Shown here: one piece after another, positions 8,854 to 17,906 of the stretch | How positions within the stretch are numbered: the first letter of the stretch is position 1 | Layout of the letters: the number at the start of each line of letters is the position of its first letter | Assembly (NCBI RefSeq): GCF_022758235.1 | Contig: NZ_JALEBG010000003.1 | Location: forward strand, 372,001 to 436,000 | Length of the DNA stretch: 64,000 bases | Direction of reading: 5' to 3' | From: Pontibacter liquoris | GTDB taxonomy: Bacteria; Bacteroidota; Bacteroidia; Cytophagales; Hymenobacteraceae | Notes under the pieces: model-generated | What the model was told of the DNA's origin: nothing | Databases searched by the model: none | Seen by the model: the letters and a program-made list of their open reading frames with translations, nothing else | Made by a program: the position numbers and the translations under genes

Positions 8854-9984
8854 TTAAATTTCTTTCAGGACGTAAGTGCCTCTTGGAATAGTATTGATAA
8901 TTTCCGCTGGCTTACCGGTTGCAAGCAGTATAAGCCTTTCTTCAGCCCGTGTACAGCCAACATAGTATTCCCGCCTAGTCTCTGCATCCCCTTTATAATT
9001 TTCAACAAATGGCATAATTACAAGCTGAAACTCAAGCCCTTTCGATGATTTGAATGTGGTAACCACAACATTCTTTATATTCTCTAAACTGCTTTTCTTT
9101 TCCTCATCAGGTATCCCATTATAATAAGGTGTGTGTTCGATTCCATCTCGTTTAAGAATTGATGAAACCTTTCTGACATCTGAAGCATAGGTGCACAAGA
9201 TGCCTATATTTATCCCACTGTTATTTCTGACCTGATTAATCAGAATCTGCTGAAAGCGGTTGGGGTCTTTCATTACAATCATCAAAGGTGGCTCTCCCCC
9301 AGCTTTATTAAACCTTTCAATATCTGAAGTGGGCATATCCCTAACAAACTCCTTTGCAAACCGGTAAACAGATTCCGGATTGCGAAAATTTGTAGCGAGA
9401 TGCCTGACAAGAACTGAGTACCCAGCCCTTTCAATATCTGTTTTGAGTAGGTCACGGATATTTCCATTCTTGGAACTGAAGTTACCCATTATTTCCTGTG
9501 CATGGTCACAGATAAAGGTAATCCGTTTACTTATCAGAGGAAAATTCCGAAGTACTTCAGGCCAGATATCCTGTGCTTCGTCTACAATAATGTTGTCATA
9601 GGTCATACCTGTACCGGAAAAATGCCTTACAACTTCATTTTCATTTACCCTATTATCCTTCAAAAGAAATTTTCTATAGTTACCATAGTACCAAGCCATT
9701 ATAGAAGTGACTCTGCTTTCCGGTATCTTTTCTTTTTTCAGAACATTTGTGAGGTATTGTTTGAGTAATACAGGGTAAATAAAGTATCTGAACTTGCTAT
9801 TGCTGTTAGTCTCTGTAAGGATCTTTGCCCGGTGAGTTGCTACAGTTGTTTTACCACTACCGGGACAACCGGTGAGTATAATGGTTTCTGATGGCTTTAA
9901 TTCATGATCTATTATGTTGATCATGCTTTTACCACTGGGCGCTTCTAGTATCTTGGCACGTGATATAAATGAGAAAGTAAACAT
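8854..9984 (-). CDS. Compact UvrD/Rep-like superfamily 1 helicase
   Basis: A 376-aa P-loop protein: Walker A GCPGSGKT (39-46), motif II VDEAQD (about 134-139), the Q-rich CDHAQEIMG motif III, TTFKSSKGLEF (motif V) and YVGCTRAEERL (motif VI) near the C-terminus. Together these give the core SF1A helicase set, but at about half the length of UvrD, so the 1B and 2B insertions must be minimal. It could be a DNA translocase or an ATPase switch. It starts 2 bp after the DrmB stop, so it is almost certainly co-translated with DrmB. Short SF1 proteins are not part of the defined DISARM gene set, which makes this association notable. Confidence 0.82.
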   Translation of the reverse strand: MFTFSFISRAKILEAPSGKSMINIIDHELKPSETIILTGCPGSGKTTVATHRAKILTETNSNSKFRYFIYPVLLKQYLTNVLKKEKIPESRVTSIMAWYYGNYRKFLLKDNRVNENEVVRHFSGTGMTYDNIIVDEAQDIWPEVLRNFPLISKRITFICDHAQEIMGNFSSKNGNIRDLLKTDIERAGYSVLVRHLATNFRNPESVYRFAKEFVRDMPTSDIERFNKAGGEPPLMIVMKDPNRFQQILINQVRNNSGINIGILCTYASDVRKVSSILKRDGIEHTPYYNGIPDEEKKSSLENIKNVVVTTFKSSKGLEFQLVIMPFVENYKGDAETRREYYVGCTRAEERLILLATGKPAEIINTIPRGTYVLKEI

Positions 9985-9986
9985 AA

Positions 9987-11768
9987 TTATATATTTTGAA
10001 AGAATCCCAGCTCTGGTCGCTCAGGTGTTCCTACTACAAGACCACGATCCAGAAGATTATTGAATAATTCGCAGGAAGTTTCCGGCAGTATACTGCAGTT
10101 ATGACAGGCAGCCAGATTTGTTCCAAAGGGTCCTTGCACACCTACTGAAGAACAAACAGGATCAGATGAGCACCACCGTGCTTTTTCAAGGGCTGAAGCT
10201 ATGATAGGTTCTAACCTTCCAGGCTTACCCTGCCGCACCAATCCACCAAGAGAACCTTCGGCATCACCTGAAGCTGTATATATGAGAATACCAGTCATCT
10301 TATGCTGCCTGCTATAATAAATCCGTTCCCGCAGGGATGAATTCCCATAACCGCATTGTAAACTTATTTCACTTATCAGCAAGTGAGCTAATGTATGAAG
10401 AAGAATAAGTACGGGATCAGAATTATCAGTAAAGTAACTCTTTGCACCAATACTGTCACTGTAATTTCTGAGTATAACATTTGCCCTGTTACGGACATCT
10501 GTATTGCTTTCCCATGCAGCAATTCTATCAGCTGAAAAATCCAGAAAGATCCCTTCTCCGCGAATTATATCTGCAGGCAACCATTCGTTAGAATTATTTG
10601 CAAACCGGATTGTTTCTGTCAAGGAAGAATTTGCTTCCGGCTTTAGCCTTGTGAACCCTGCGAACACTCTGGTTTCGCGAAGTTTCTCAACCAGAGTTAT
10701 CTTATTAAAATAGTCTCTGACAGGTGATGAATATTCTTGTGCACTTAACTGTCTGGCAGAGTAGTCATCATCCGGAACTCCTGCTAAAGTCCGGAGAACG
10801 TCGTATTCAGCAAACCTGAAATCTTCTTCACTAACCTGTACTGTTTCCTGACGGGTAAGCTCACTTTTTACATATTCTAAAACAGCCTGAGTTTCACTAT
10901 CCAGTTTCGCTTGTTCAATCATAAGTTCGGCGAACCGGTTGAAATCATCTGGATTATTTCCCATTATCATTTCAAAAAATCCCTTTTGCTTCTGAAAAAA
11001 GCTCTTTACCTTAGGACTAACTGCTGCATCTCTTTCAGGAATGTATATAGATGAGATAACCTGAGGAAAATAAATATTGCTGGCTCCCCTTTGAGCACCT
11101 ACCAAGGTTTCACTGCAGGACTGATTACTGTTCTTTAAGCCAAGCCATGGTCTTAAACCTGAGCATCCTTTTGTTTTTGTAAGTACTCCCTTGCTTAGCG
11201 CACTTTCCATTGATCTGGACACCCCGCATGTATTGCATCTTATTACTATCCCGCCCAATGAGCCGGAAGTGCCGGTGTGATAATATAGCTCATGATTACG
11301 GGGGTTCTCTCCCTTGTGGACCCATTCCTGAAATGGAAAATCTTCAATATGTCCATTAAGGCATGCTGCTACAAATCTTACAGGAATCAGGCCCTGTTTC
11401 TTTTCATCCCTCCCATGTTCACAGGTACACTTCGCCATCTCTGCAAAAGAACCAATCCAATGCATCCTGCTGCAATACCTGCAATGATGCCATGCCGGGA
11501 AACGAACAGACTTTATTGCATCCTTACCTCGAAAACTCTTATTATCCTTTGTTCGCTTCTCGTCAATCGGTGGGGGAAAGCGTAGTTCTTTAACATTTAA
11601 CCGCCTACGTAATCTTTCCTCCATTATTATAAATTTGCCTGGTTGTTCGTATACCCAGCGGCTATTGGATGTTATCATATAGGATTCACCACTTGGAGTT
11701 GCTACTATAGCACCAGGTCCGAAGGTCGTAATTACCTGACCCCTTCTGATATCAGTTGGCTGTGACAT
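9987..11768 (-). CDS. drmB: DrmB-like DUF1998 protein
   Basis: A 593-aa protein with the features of DISARM DrmB. The N-terminus is RRGQVITTFGPGAIV, followed by cysteine pairs HCRYC (C96, C99) and CTCEHG, a further CNTCG pair near 183, and a C-terminal DUF1998 domain starting near residue 455 (HTLAHLLISEISLQCGYG). That domain contains the SGDAEGSLGGL strand and ends in cysteines (CSSDPVCSS, CHNCS) likely to bind zinc. DUF1998 proteins pair with SF2 helicases, and DrmA and DrmB form a complex in DISARM that blocks incoming phage DNA. It is 11 bp downstream of drmA and 2 bp upstream of the SF1 helicase gene. Confidence 0.85.
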   Translation of the reverse strand: MSQPTDIRRGQVITTFGPGAIVATPSGESYMITSNSRWVYEQPGKFIIMEERLRRRLNVKELRFPPPIDEKRTKDNKSFRGKDAIKSVRFPAWHHCRYCSRMHWIGSFAEMAKCTCEHGRDEKKQGLIPVRFVAACLNGHIEDFPFQEWVHKGENPRNHELYYHTGTSGSLGGIVIRCNTCGVSRSMESALSKGVLTKTKGCSGLRPWLGLKNSNQSCSETLVGAQRGASNIYFPQVISSIYIPERDAAVSPKVKSFFQKQKGFFEMIMGNNPDDFNRFAELMIEQAKLDSETQAVLEYVKSELTRQETVQVSEEDFRFAEYDVLRTLAGVPDDDYSARQLSAQEYSSPVRDYFNKITLVEKLRETRVFAGFTRLKPEANSSLTETIRFANNSNEWLPADIIRGEGIFLDFSADRIAAWESNTDVRNRANVILRNYSDSIGAKSYFTDNSDPVLILLHTLAHLLISEISLQCGYGNSSLRERIYYSRQHKMTGILIYTASGDAEGSLGGLVRQGKPGRLEPIIASALEKARWCSSDPVCSSVGVQGPFGTNLAACHNCSILPETSCELFNNLLDRGLVVGTPERPELGFFQNI

Positions 11769-11779
11769 TACTTATTTTG

Positions 11780-14700
11780 TTAAATGGATTCGTCAGAAGA
11801 GTTTAATCTTAAAACCTGACAGGATTTATCTACATTTCTCATTGATGATGGTGTTTCCCAGGGAGTGAACGACCAATTCTCATTAACATCTGTACCCATT
11901 GGTATCATTAAAGGAACGTCAATGCCTGATTCAGTAAAGCTTCCGAACCTTACAGGCAGACGCTCTTCCCACTGCAGTAACAGCTTCTCAAGATTTTCAG
12001 CCATTCCATCTGCTTCTTCAGGATCTACTGATACAACCCTTTCCTTTAGATAGGAGATCACCTCGTTAAAAGCTGATTCATTGTGAGGGTCTAACATCAT
12101 TCCTCTGGGAGTATCCCGTCCCTGTATTACTGCCTGGTTTCTCAACATCCCAACCAACACACCAGCTAAGGCGCGCTCACGTACCCTGACAGAATAGGGT
12201 GTTACACTGGTTGGTTCAACATGTGCATATAACCTGCTGTGATATGCCTGAAAATGTTCAAAGTAAGATCTGTCACGTGCTTTTGTAGGATGGAGTAAGG
12301 CAACAACAAGTCCTGGTTTTCTCTGATCCCGTCCTACCCGGCTGGTTGCCTGTATGTATTCTGAAGTATTCTTGGGCTGACCTACAACACACATCAATCC
12401 AAGGCGGGGAACATCAAGTCCGACTGAAATCATATTAGTTGCCAGACAGGCTTCAACAGAATCCGGAGAATCAAATCTCTTTTCGAGTTGCTGAAGATTT
12501 ACAGGAATCTCTTCATCTTCGAGTCTGCTTGTCAGTTCAACTCTGCGGTGATAGGAATGGTAACGCCTTTTTTCTCTGGGCAGATTCAGACGATCATGAA
12601 GAACCTTTAACCGTTCAGGAACGTCACTGTCCATCAGCGTTACAGCATGACCTAATTCCCGGAGGCTATTGTAATACGCTACCAAGGTAAAGTATGCATC
12701 CTTTTCCATTTCGTTCCCTGAACAGGTCTCGGCAGCCTGAAGCAGTGCTGCGAAAACCCTTACCTCAGTTGTGATCATTGAAGGGGAAGAAGCTGCAAAT
12801 ACTCCGGCATATAATCTTCCCGGCGCAGAAGTATCAACCTGAGCAAAGAAAGACTCACCAGCATCTATACCCTGGGATGGGAACACAGCAACATTATCAG
12901 GTCCGCAGTTATAAATAGCATGTATCTGCTCCTTGGCCCGGCTTATGGTAGCAGTAGAAGCAATCACTTTGGGCCCCCAATGCTCTCCTGTTAATTTATT
13001 TTCAGGTCTGCAGAGATACTGAACCATTGCCTCATAGTGGCCAACCATAGAACCTAATGGACCCGAAATCAGGTGCAGTTCATCCTGAATAATTAAGGAT
13101 GGTGGTAATTTATCATTAAGGTGATCTCCTTTACCAAAAAAGGATCTGTATCTGGTATCCCAGGAGAGCATAGCAAACTTATCTACTGTACCTATAAGAA
13201 GAGTAGGCGGACGATCTATTAACTGTTCATCTACTACATAAACAGGCATAATCTTCTCAAAATAGTAGCAGATACTGTTTTCACAGGAAAAGACAATACC
13301 CTGTAAATTATCTTTTTTCAGTCCTTTAACTATCTTTTTACCAGTTTTCCCAATGGCAGCCCCACAGCAGGGACATTTCAGGATTATGAAAGGGTACTTA
13401 GCATTATCCCCATCTTTCAGTTTATCAAAAGCTTTCTCCGCAACCGCAAGCTTATTGGGTGTCAGCCTGTTTCCTACCCATAACCCTATTGAAATCGGTT
13501 CAGAATCTTTTAATGCCTGCTGCTCCTGCCTTATAAGATCACAGGCAGTTATCAATGCGGCGGCTCTCTGAAACTGCTGTGTAGTGAGCAGTCTCAGTGT
13601 ATACCGCATAATAACCTCTGTTCCGGAAGTACGCAATCCTGTAATTCTGTTAAAGAAGATTGTAAATGCTGTCAGCCCCAGATAAGCTTCAGTTTTTCCA
13701 CCTCCTGTTGGAAACCATATCAGGTCTACCACCTCCCTGTCTGGGCTTTCAGGTCTTGAAATACCTTCTACATTAATAAGAATAAAGGCTAATTGGAAAG
13801 GTCGCCATTTGCCCCATTTAGAGGTTTTCTTCACAGCATCATATTCCGGCCATGTTTCTTCAGTTTTATAATCTGGAAGAGCTATGGCGTCAAGAACATA
13901 TTCCTTCACATCTTTCTGAAACCGCCATTCCTGAAGGGGCATATTGTACATCAGCTGCTGCCTGAGCATGGCTTCATTCATTAGGCAGAAACTCTTAAAG
14001 CAGTTATCATCTTTCTCCAGAATATCTATACCTTTTCTGAGCCGCGAGAAAGATTCATTACAACGCCTGATATTAAGCTTTGCTGATTCCTGATACTGCT
14101 CACTGAGTGAAGTTAACTTACCGGTCAATTCTTCAATCCAGCTGATGTATTTCTGCTGCAGCAACCTTAGTGTTTCAATTGTCTCCTTCCTGTTTCCATA
14201 AAATGAAAATGGAAGCATCTCAAGTCTGAGATCATCAAAAGCAGCAGGTACGATTGCTTCAAGCAGGTATGTTGGAAGAAAGGATGTCTTGATATATTCA
14301 GGTGAAGTATTAGCCTCCCATACCGGAGAGCACCCATGTCCGACAGCAAAGATTTCCTGCTTCCGGTATAATAATTTGTTTATATGATCATCTTCTGAAA
14401 GCCCCTTCTCAGCTTCGGGGTAAGAAAGAAAGGCTCTTGTTTCATTATCTGGTGCATTCAGGCACATACATACCTGAAAAAAACAATCTCTGTAAGATGG
14501 AGCCTTTTCAGCTTCTGCTACTTTGCCATTAATCAAACTTAAAGTCAACAGGATACCCTGTGCATCTGTGATATCCTTTGGCAGCCTTCTGCGGATAACC
14601 ATAAGAGAGAGACTCCTTGACTGATCGCCCTCATAAACGATGAAGGTCTGCACATTCCCTTCTGCAGTGAACGAAGAAGGGGAGAGATAAATATTTTCTT

Positions 14701-15097
14701 CCGAATGAGGCGTACGTTTGTACTTCTGGGAAGAGGACCTCTCTTCTTTATTTTCCGGTTCGTAAGTTCCAAAAGTAATTTGTACCTGGTACTTTCTATC
14801 TGTAAAGGGCAGAAAGCAACTGAAACCTATTGCAGATGGCTTAACGGAAGCCATAGGTGAAGAGAATTCATCATCTGCACTTCCTGAATCTTCATGTTTA
14901 CCCTCAGATGGAAGATCTGTGTTATCTTCTATAACTGTTTCATTTTCTGTAACCGACTTCTGGGGAAACAGAATGCCCGCTATATAGGTACTTGCCGGAG
15001 AATCCCGGAGCGTCTCATATCTCTTCTCATCAGGGGCACTTGAACCTGGTCCGATTATCTCTTCTTCAAGAAACTGAAGAATTTCTTCACGCATCAT
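11780..15097 (-). CDS. drmA: DrmA-like superfamily 2 helicase
   Basis: A 1105-aa helicase matching DISARM DrmA in length and motifs. The segment WRPFQLAFILIN...DLIWFPTGGGKTEAYLGL holds Walker A (about residues 462-470). A zinc-type CPCCG insertion lies near 580. Motif II is QDELH (about 665-669), motif III STATI, and the C-terminal lobe has ISVGLDVPRLGLM and ATSRVGRDQ (about 905-918). DrmA with DrmB is the conserved core of DISARM, but the usual partners (methylase DrmM, PLD protein DrmC, DrmD/DrmE) are missing here. It starts 5 bp after the NERD-helicase gene. The 90-residue acidic stretch after residue 50 is a probable linker. Confidence 0.85.
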   Translation of the reverse strand: MMREEILQFLEEEIIGPGSSAPDEKRYETLRDSPASTYIAGILFPQKSVTENETVIEDNTDLPSEGKHEDSGSADDEFSSPMASVKPSAIGFSCFLPFTDRKYQVQITFGTYEPENKEERSSSQKYKRTPHSEENIYLSPSSFTAEGNVQTFIVYEGDQSRSLSLMVIRRRLPKDITDAQGILLTLSLINGKVAEAEKAPSYRDCFFQVCMCLNAPDNETRAFLSYPEAEKGLSEDDHINKLLYRKQEIFAVGHGCSPVWEANTSPEYIKTSFLPTYLLEAIVPAAFDDLRLEMLPFSFYGNRKETIETLRLLQQKYISWIEELTGKLTSLSEQYQESAKLNIRRCNESFSRLRKGIDILEKDDNCFKSFCLMNEAMLRQQLMYNMPLQEWRFQKDVKEYVLDAIALPDYKTEETWPEYDAVKKTSKWGKWRPFQLAFILINVEGISRPESPDREVVDLIWFPTGGGKTEAYLGLTAFTIFFNRITGLRTSGTEVIMRYTLRLLTTQQFQRAAALITACDLIRQEQQALKDSEPISIGLWVGNRLTPNKLAVAEKAFDKLKDGDNAKYPFIILKCPCCGAAIGKTGKKIVKGLKKDNLQGIVFSCENSICYYFEKIMPVYVVDEQLIDRPPTLLIGTVDKFAMLSWDTRYRSFFGKGDHLNDKLPPSLIIQDELHLISGPLGSMVGHYEAMVQYLCRPENKLTGEHWGPKVIASTATISRAKEQIHAIYNCGPDNVAVFPSQGIDAGESFFAQVDTSAPGRLYAGVFAASSPSMITTEVRVFAALLQAAETCSGNEMEKDAYFTLVAYYNSLRELGHAVTLMDSDVPERLKVLHDRLNLPREKRRYHSYHRRVELTSRLEDEEIPVNLQQLEKRFDSPDSVEACLATNMISVGLDVPRLGLMCVVGQPKNTSEYIQATSRVGRDQRKPGLVVALLHPTKARDRSYFEHFQAYHSRLYAHVEPTSVTPYSVRVRERALAGVLVGMLRNQAVIQGRDTPRGMMLDPHNESAFNEVISYLKERVVSVDPEEADGMAENLEKLLLQWEERLPVRFGSFTESGIDVPLMIPMGTDVNENWSFTPWETPSSMRNVDKSCQVLRLNSSDESI

Positions 15098-15102
15098 ATG
15101 TG

Positions 15103-16884
15103 TTATATAAGATTTTTGTTCTGAATTGAAGGCAGATATACTCCGATAAAATCCGGAGCCATTTGCCAGGGGAGACAGAGAAAGAGCTTTTGTTTGGCCC
15201 TTGATATAGCTGTGTACAATAATTTTCTGGACATTTCTGATAAATTCTCGATCTCCGTCAGAAAAATGATATTGTTTTCAAGGCCCTTGAACGATCTAAT
15301 ATCTGCATAAGAAAGTCCATCTTTTTTAATGAACCAGTCAGGATTTGCAGCAACATCATAAACTTTATAAGGCAGAAGATCAGAAGCTACTGATTCCTTG
15401 AAAGGCACAGGAGAAAGAACAGTGATATTATACAGGCTTGCTCCTCTTTCCTTAAGAGCCTTAATCTCTTTTTGAAGAAAACTGATTAATTCCTGCCTGT
15501 TTTTATAAAAAAAGTAATCAACTTCATCCCCCATATATTGGTTTCGTCTCATTGGTGACGATTCAGGACTAAACCCACTAAGAGGAATAAGGTAATCAAA
15601 TATATTACCTGTATTCCGGCAGTTCTGCAGAAGGGTAAACTTCAGAAAATTGGGCGCAATCTTTGCCAGTTCGTTAATCTGATCTTCAGGAAGATCCCAG
15701 TAAACAGCTTGCTTTTCAAAATCTCCGAAAATTTTCCAGGTGCCTTTTTGAAGCCCTCCTTTTACCAATGCATCTATACCAAACAGAAAACTTTCCTGAA
15801 TAATGTCCTGTCCTTCATCAATGATTAATTCATCATATGGAGAGACTATTCCCTGATTCGCCATTTCTAGCAGATACTCAGCAATCAGCTCACGGTCTTT
15901 TACCGGATCCAGACCCTGTTCACAATGCAGGAGCTCCATAATTGATTTTACTGCTGAATCATCTGGAATTATATCATTTCTGAGCAGATATCTTATCCAA
16001 GTACTAACCAGGGAACTATAGGTAAGTAGCAATACAGATCTGCCGGCGTTTACAGCCCGACGGAATGCCTCCAAGGCAATAAATGTTTTTCCTACCCCTG
16101 CACCGCCTCTGAAAAGGCATCTGGCATTATCCTGCAGTTCATCTAATGCCCGGTACTGCTCATGTGTCAACTGAAGCAACTCCCCCTCTGTTTCCTCCAA
16201 GTGCCTTGCAAGGCTGGGATACTGCTCAAAATCGGGACGCAGAAAGTTTATAATATTATTAACAGTATTCAGTTCAGGAAGATCAGTCTTTCTGTATAGG
16301 TTATAGCTCTCCAGAGTTATGAGTGAATTTTTTATACATTTATGCAGAAACCCTTTGAAGTCACGCTGAAATTCTTCCCGGAAACACACCTGCCATTGCT
16401 GAGCAGAAGTCCCAATATGAAATCTGCCGGTTTCAGGAAAAACAACTGCCCAATGGAATGGCAGTGCAGCTTCTCTGCTTTCTTTTCCAAAGTAATTTAT
16501 GATGTGTTCACGCAGACTGTACATATTCCCTGTTGCCTGTGCAAAAGGGCAAGACATTTCATTTCTCTTCCCGCCAAATGAAGTAACACTCCATTCACCA
16601 TTAAGGCAGGATAGAATACCTCCTTTAACTTCCAGTATCAGAATTCCGAAAGACGGAGAAACAAAAACGAAGTCTGTTTCTCCATGAGGATGTTTTTTAT
16701 GACCAGAAAGCAAAAGAGAATGGAGAACAATCCAGTCTTCATTCTCAGCTAAAGAAGAAATGGCATTAAATACACTCTTTTCTCCCCCACTTTTAGACCG
16801 CTCATTTGCTTTGTATCGCGGTGGAATCATTCGCCCCATGAAAGGTAATTTGTTTGTTTTCAGAAAGATAGCACTATTCCTCAA
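15103..16884 (-). CDS. NERD nuclease-domain/SF1 helicase fusion
   Basis: A 593-aa protein, the first gene of the defense operon. Residues about 30-150 form a NERD domain: GGEKSVFNAI helix, ETDFVFVSP and ILILEVKGG, giving the D...E-x-K pattern of a PD-(D/E)XK nuclease. A UvrD/DUF2075-type helicase follows: Walker A GGAGVGKT (about 256-263), IDEGQD (about 349-354), QNCRNTGNI, a motif V-like DIRSFKGLENN and TAISRAKQKLFLCL at the C-terminus. Such fusions couple ATP-driven translocation to DNA cleavage. The A+T-rich region upstream should hold the operon promoter. Alternative starts are Met16 and Met19; the latter (MIPPRYK) resembles usual NERD starts. Confidence 0.82.
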   Translation of the reverse strand: MRNSAIFLKTNKLPFMGRMIPPRYKANERSKSGGEKSVFNAISSLAENEDWIVLHSLLLSGHKKHPHGETDFVFVSPSFGILILEVKGGILSCLNGEWSVTSFGGKRNEMSCPFAQATGNMYSLREHIINYFGKESREAALPFHWAVVFPETGRFHIGTSAQQWQVCFREEFQRDFKGFLHKCIKNSLITLESYNLYRKTDLPELNTVNNIINFLRPDFEQYPSLARHLEETEGELLQLTHEQYRALDELQDNARCLFRGGAGVGKTFIALEAFRRAVNAGRSVLLLTYSSLVSTWIRYLLRNDIIPDDSAVKSIMELLHCEQGLDPVKDRELIAEYLLEMANQGIVSPYDELIIDEGQDIIQESFLFGIDALVKGGLQKGTWKIFGDFEKQAVYWDLPEDQINELAKIAPNFLKFTLLQNCRNTGNIFDYLIPLSGFSPESSPMRRNQYMGDEVDYFFYKNRQELISFLQKEIKALKERGASLYNITVLSPVPFKESVASDLLPYKVYDVAANPDWFIKKDGLSYADIRSFKGLENNIIFLTEIENLSEMSRKLLYTAISRAKQKLFLCLPWQMAPDFIGVYLPSIQNKNLI

Positions 16885-17390
16885 CTAAAAAGTTGCTATC
16901 GGACAAGGTAGGTATCTATATATTATATGATCTAAATATAAATATAATATTTATAAATAAAAGAGGAGAAAGATAATTTATAAGCAAAAATAAATTGACT
17001 TAAATTTATTAAGGGATGAAGCCCGTTTTTCCGGATACTGAAGAAGACTTAGTAACATTCTAAAGCGCTTCAAAGAGGTTAATTCGATGTTGTAAAGAGA
17101 AGCAATGAGGCTAAACACTGTAGTACTGAGAAGTGCCTCACCTTAATCTATAATAGTAGAACATTCGGAGTGGCTGTGTGCAAATTGTGTGCACTTAAAA
17201 AGCACTTACAAGTTTTACCTCATAAGTTGTTGATTAATAAGCAATCCTGCTTGGATTCAATCCAAAGACCTACTGCTTAGAAGGCATAAGACAGGTAGTT
17301 AATTGAATTTGTAAAGGAAAGATGCAAGCAGGCGAACCTGACACAACCTGGATTGGCTGAAAGACAGGAGATGGTTTTCGGTTTCTAAAA
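16885..17390. other. A+T-rich intergenic region upstream of the defense operon
   Basis: About 500 bp with no convincing gene. The first 100 bases (16910-17000) are extremely A+T-rich (runs of ATATAAATATAATATTTATAAAT) and probably contain the leftward promoter of the defense operon; a TACCTTG on the minus strand near 16903-16909 is only a partial match to TANNTTTG. The remainder shows no ORF, tRNA or terminator. It contains the 20-bp sequence shared with the integrase upstream region (listed separately). Base composition rises in G+C toward the YhcG remnant. Confidence 0.5.
17175..17194 (+). repeat. 20-bp copy of the integrase-upstream repeat
   Basis: TGTGTGCAAATTGTGTGCAC here is identical to the complement of 42768-42787 just upstream of the integrase start. 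The match continues as ttaaaa versus ataaaa, giving 25 of 26 identical. It may be a leftover of another integrase leader, an integrase-binding site, or a second junction inside the island. Confidence 0.6.
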
Positions 17391-17807
17391 GATCTGGAGC
17401 ACGGGGAAAACGGCGTGTTCGAAAGGGTGATGCTGAGTAACCAGAGCTCGCCGCCAGCGATCAAAGTGTTAGACCAGGATGTGGTCAACATCTTCCAGGA
17501 CAGCTGTGTGTTCGAGTTCCTCAACCTGCCGGAGCCACACAGCGAGGGAGCGCTGCAAAAGGCGCTGCTGGCACAGATGAAGCACTTTATCCGGGAGCTG
17601 GGCAGGGACTTTCTCTTCGTGGGGGCGGAATACCGGCTGCAGGTGGGCAACAGTGATTTCTGCGTGGACCTGCTGTTTTACCACCGAAGGCTGTAGTGCC
17701 TGGTAGCCTGCGAGCTGAAGGCCGGCAAGTGCAAGCCCGAGCATTTGGGCCAGCTTAACTTTTACCTGCTTCCTATCATCACCCGCAAGGAACTAAAAAA
17801 GGCCTGA
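17391..17807 (+). pseudogene. YhcG/DUF1016 PD-(D/E)XK nuclease remnant
   Basis: The plus strand reads DLEHGENGVFERVMLSNQ, then CVFEFLNLPEPHSEGALQKALL, ELGRDFLFVGAEYRLQVGN, DFCVDLLFYHRRL and, after an in-frame TAG at 17694-17696, CLVACELKAGKCKPEHLGQLNFYL. This is the C-terminal nuclease half of YhcG/DUF1016 proteins: FVDLLFYH and ELKAGKFKPE carry the catalytic D and E-x-K. The internal stop falls between these catalytic strands. The whole N-terminal domain and the final segment after LLPIITRKELKKA (stop 17805-17807) are missing. It is clearly G+C-richer than the defense genes, so it has a different origin. These proteins are often found in mobile DNA and defense islands. Confidence 0.8.
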
Positions 17808-17906
17808 AAGCAGCACAACAGAGGCTCTCGCCCTTCCATTTGCTGAACAGTTTAGTTGAAATTGCGCGAGCGGCTATCTCCCCCACTTGAATTAGGGACC
17901 GTACGT

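Noticed and set aside
1..16884. DNA methyltransferase in the defense island
   Set aside because: I looked for NPPY/DPPY, PCQ-ENV type and FxGxG motifs in the island proteins and found none; it may exist left of the window.
17270..17744. Minus-strand frames over the YhcG remnant
   Set aside because: The recognisable protein similarity is on the plus strand; the minus-strand frames are shadows.
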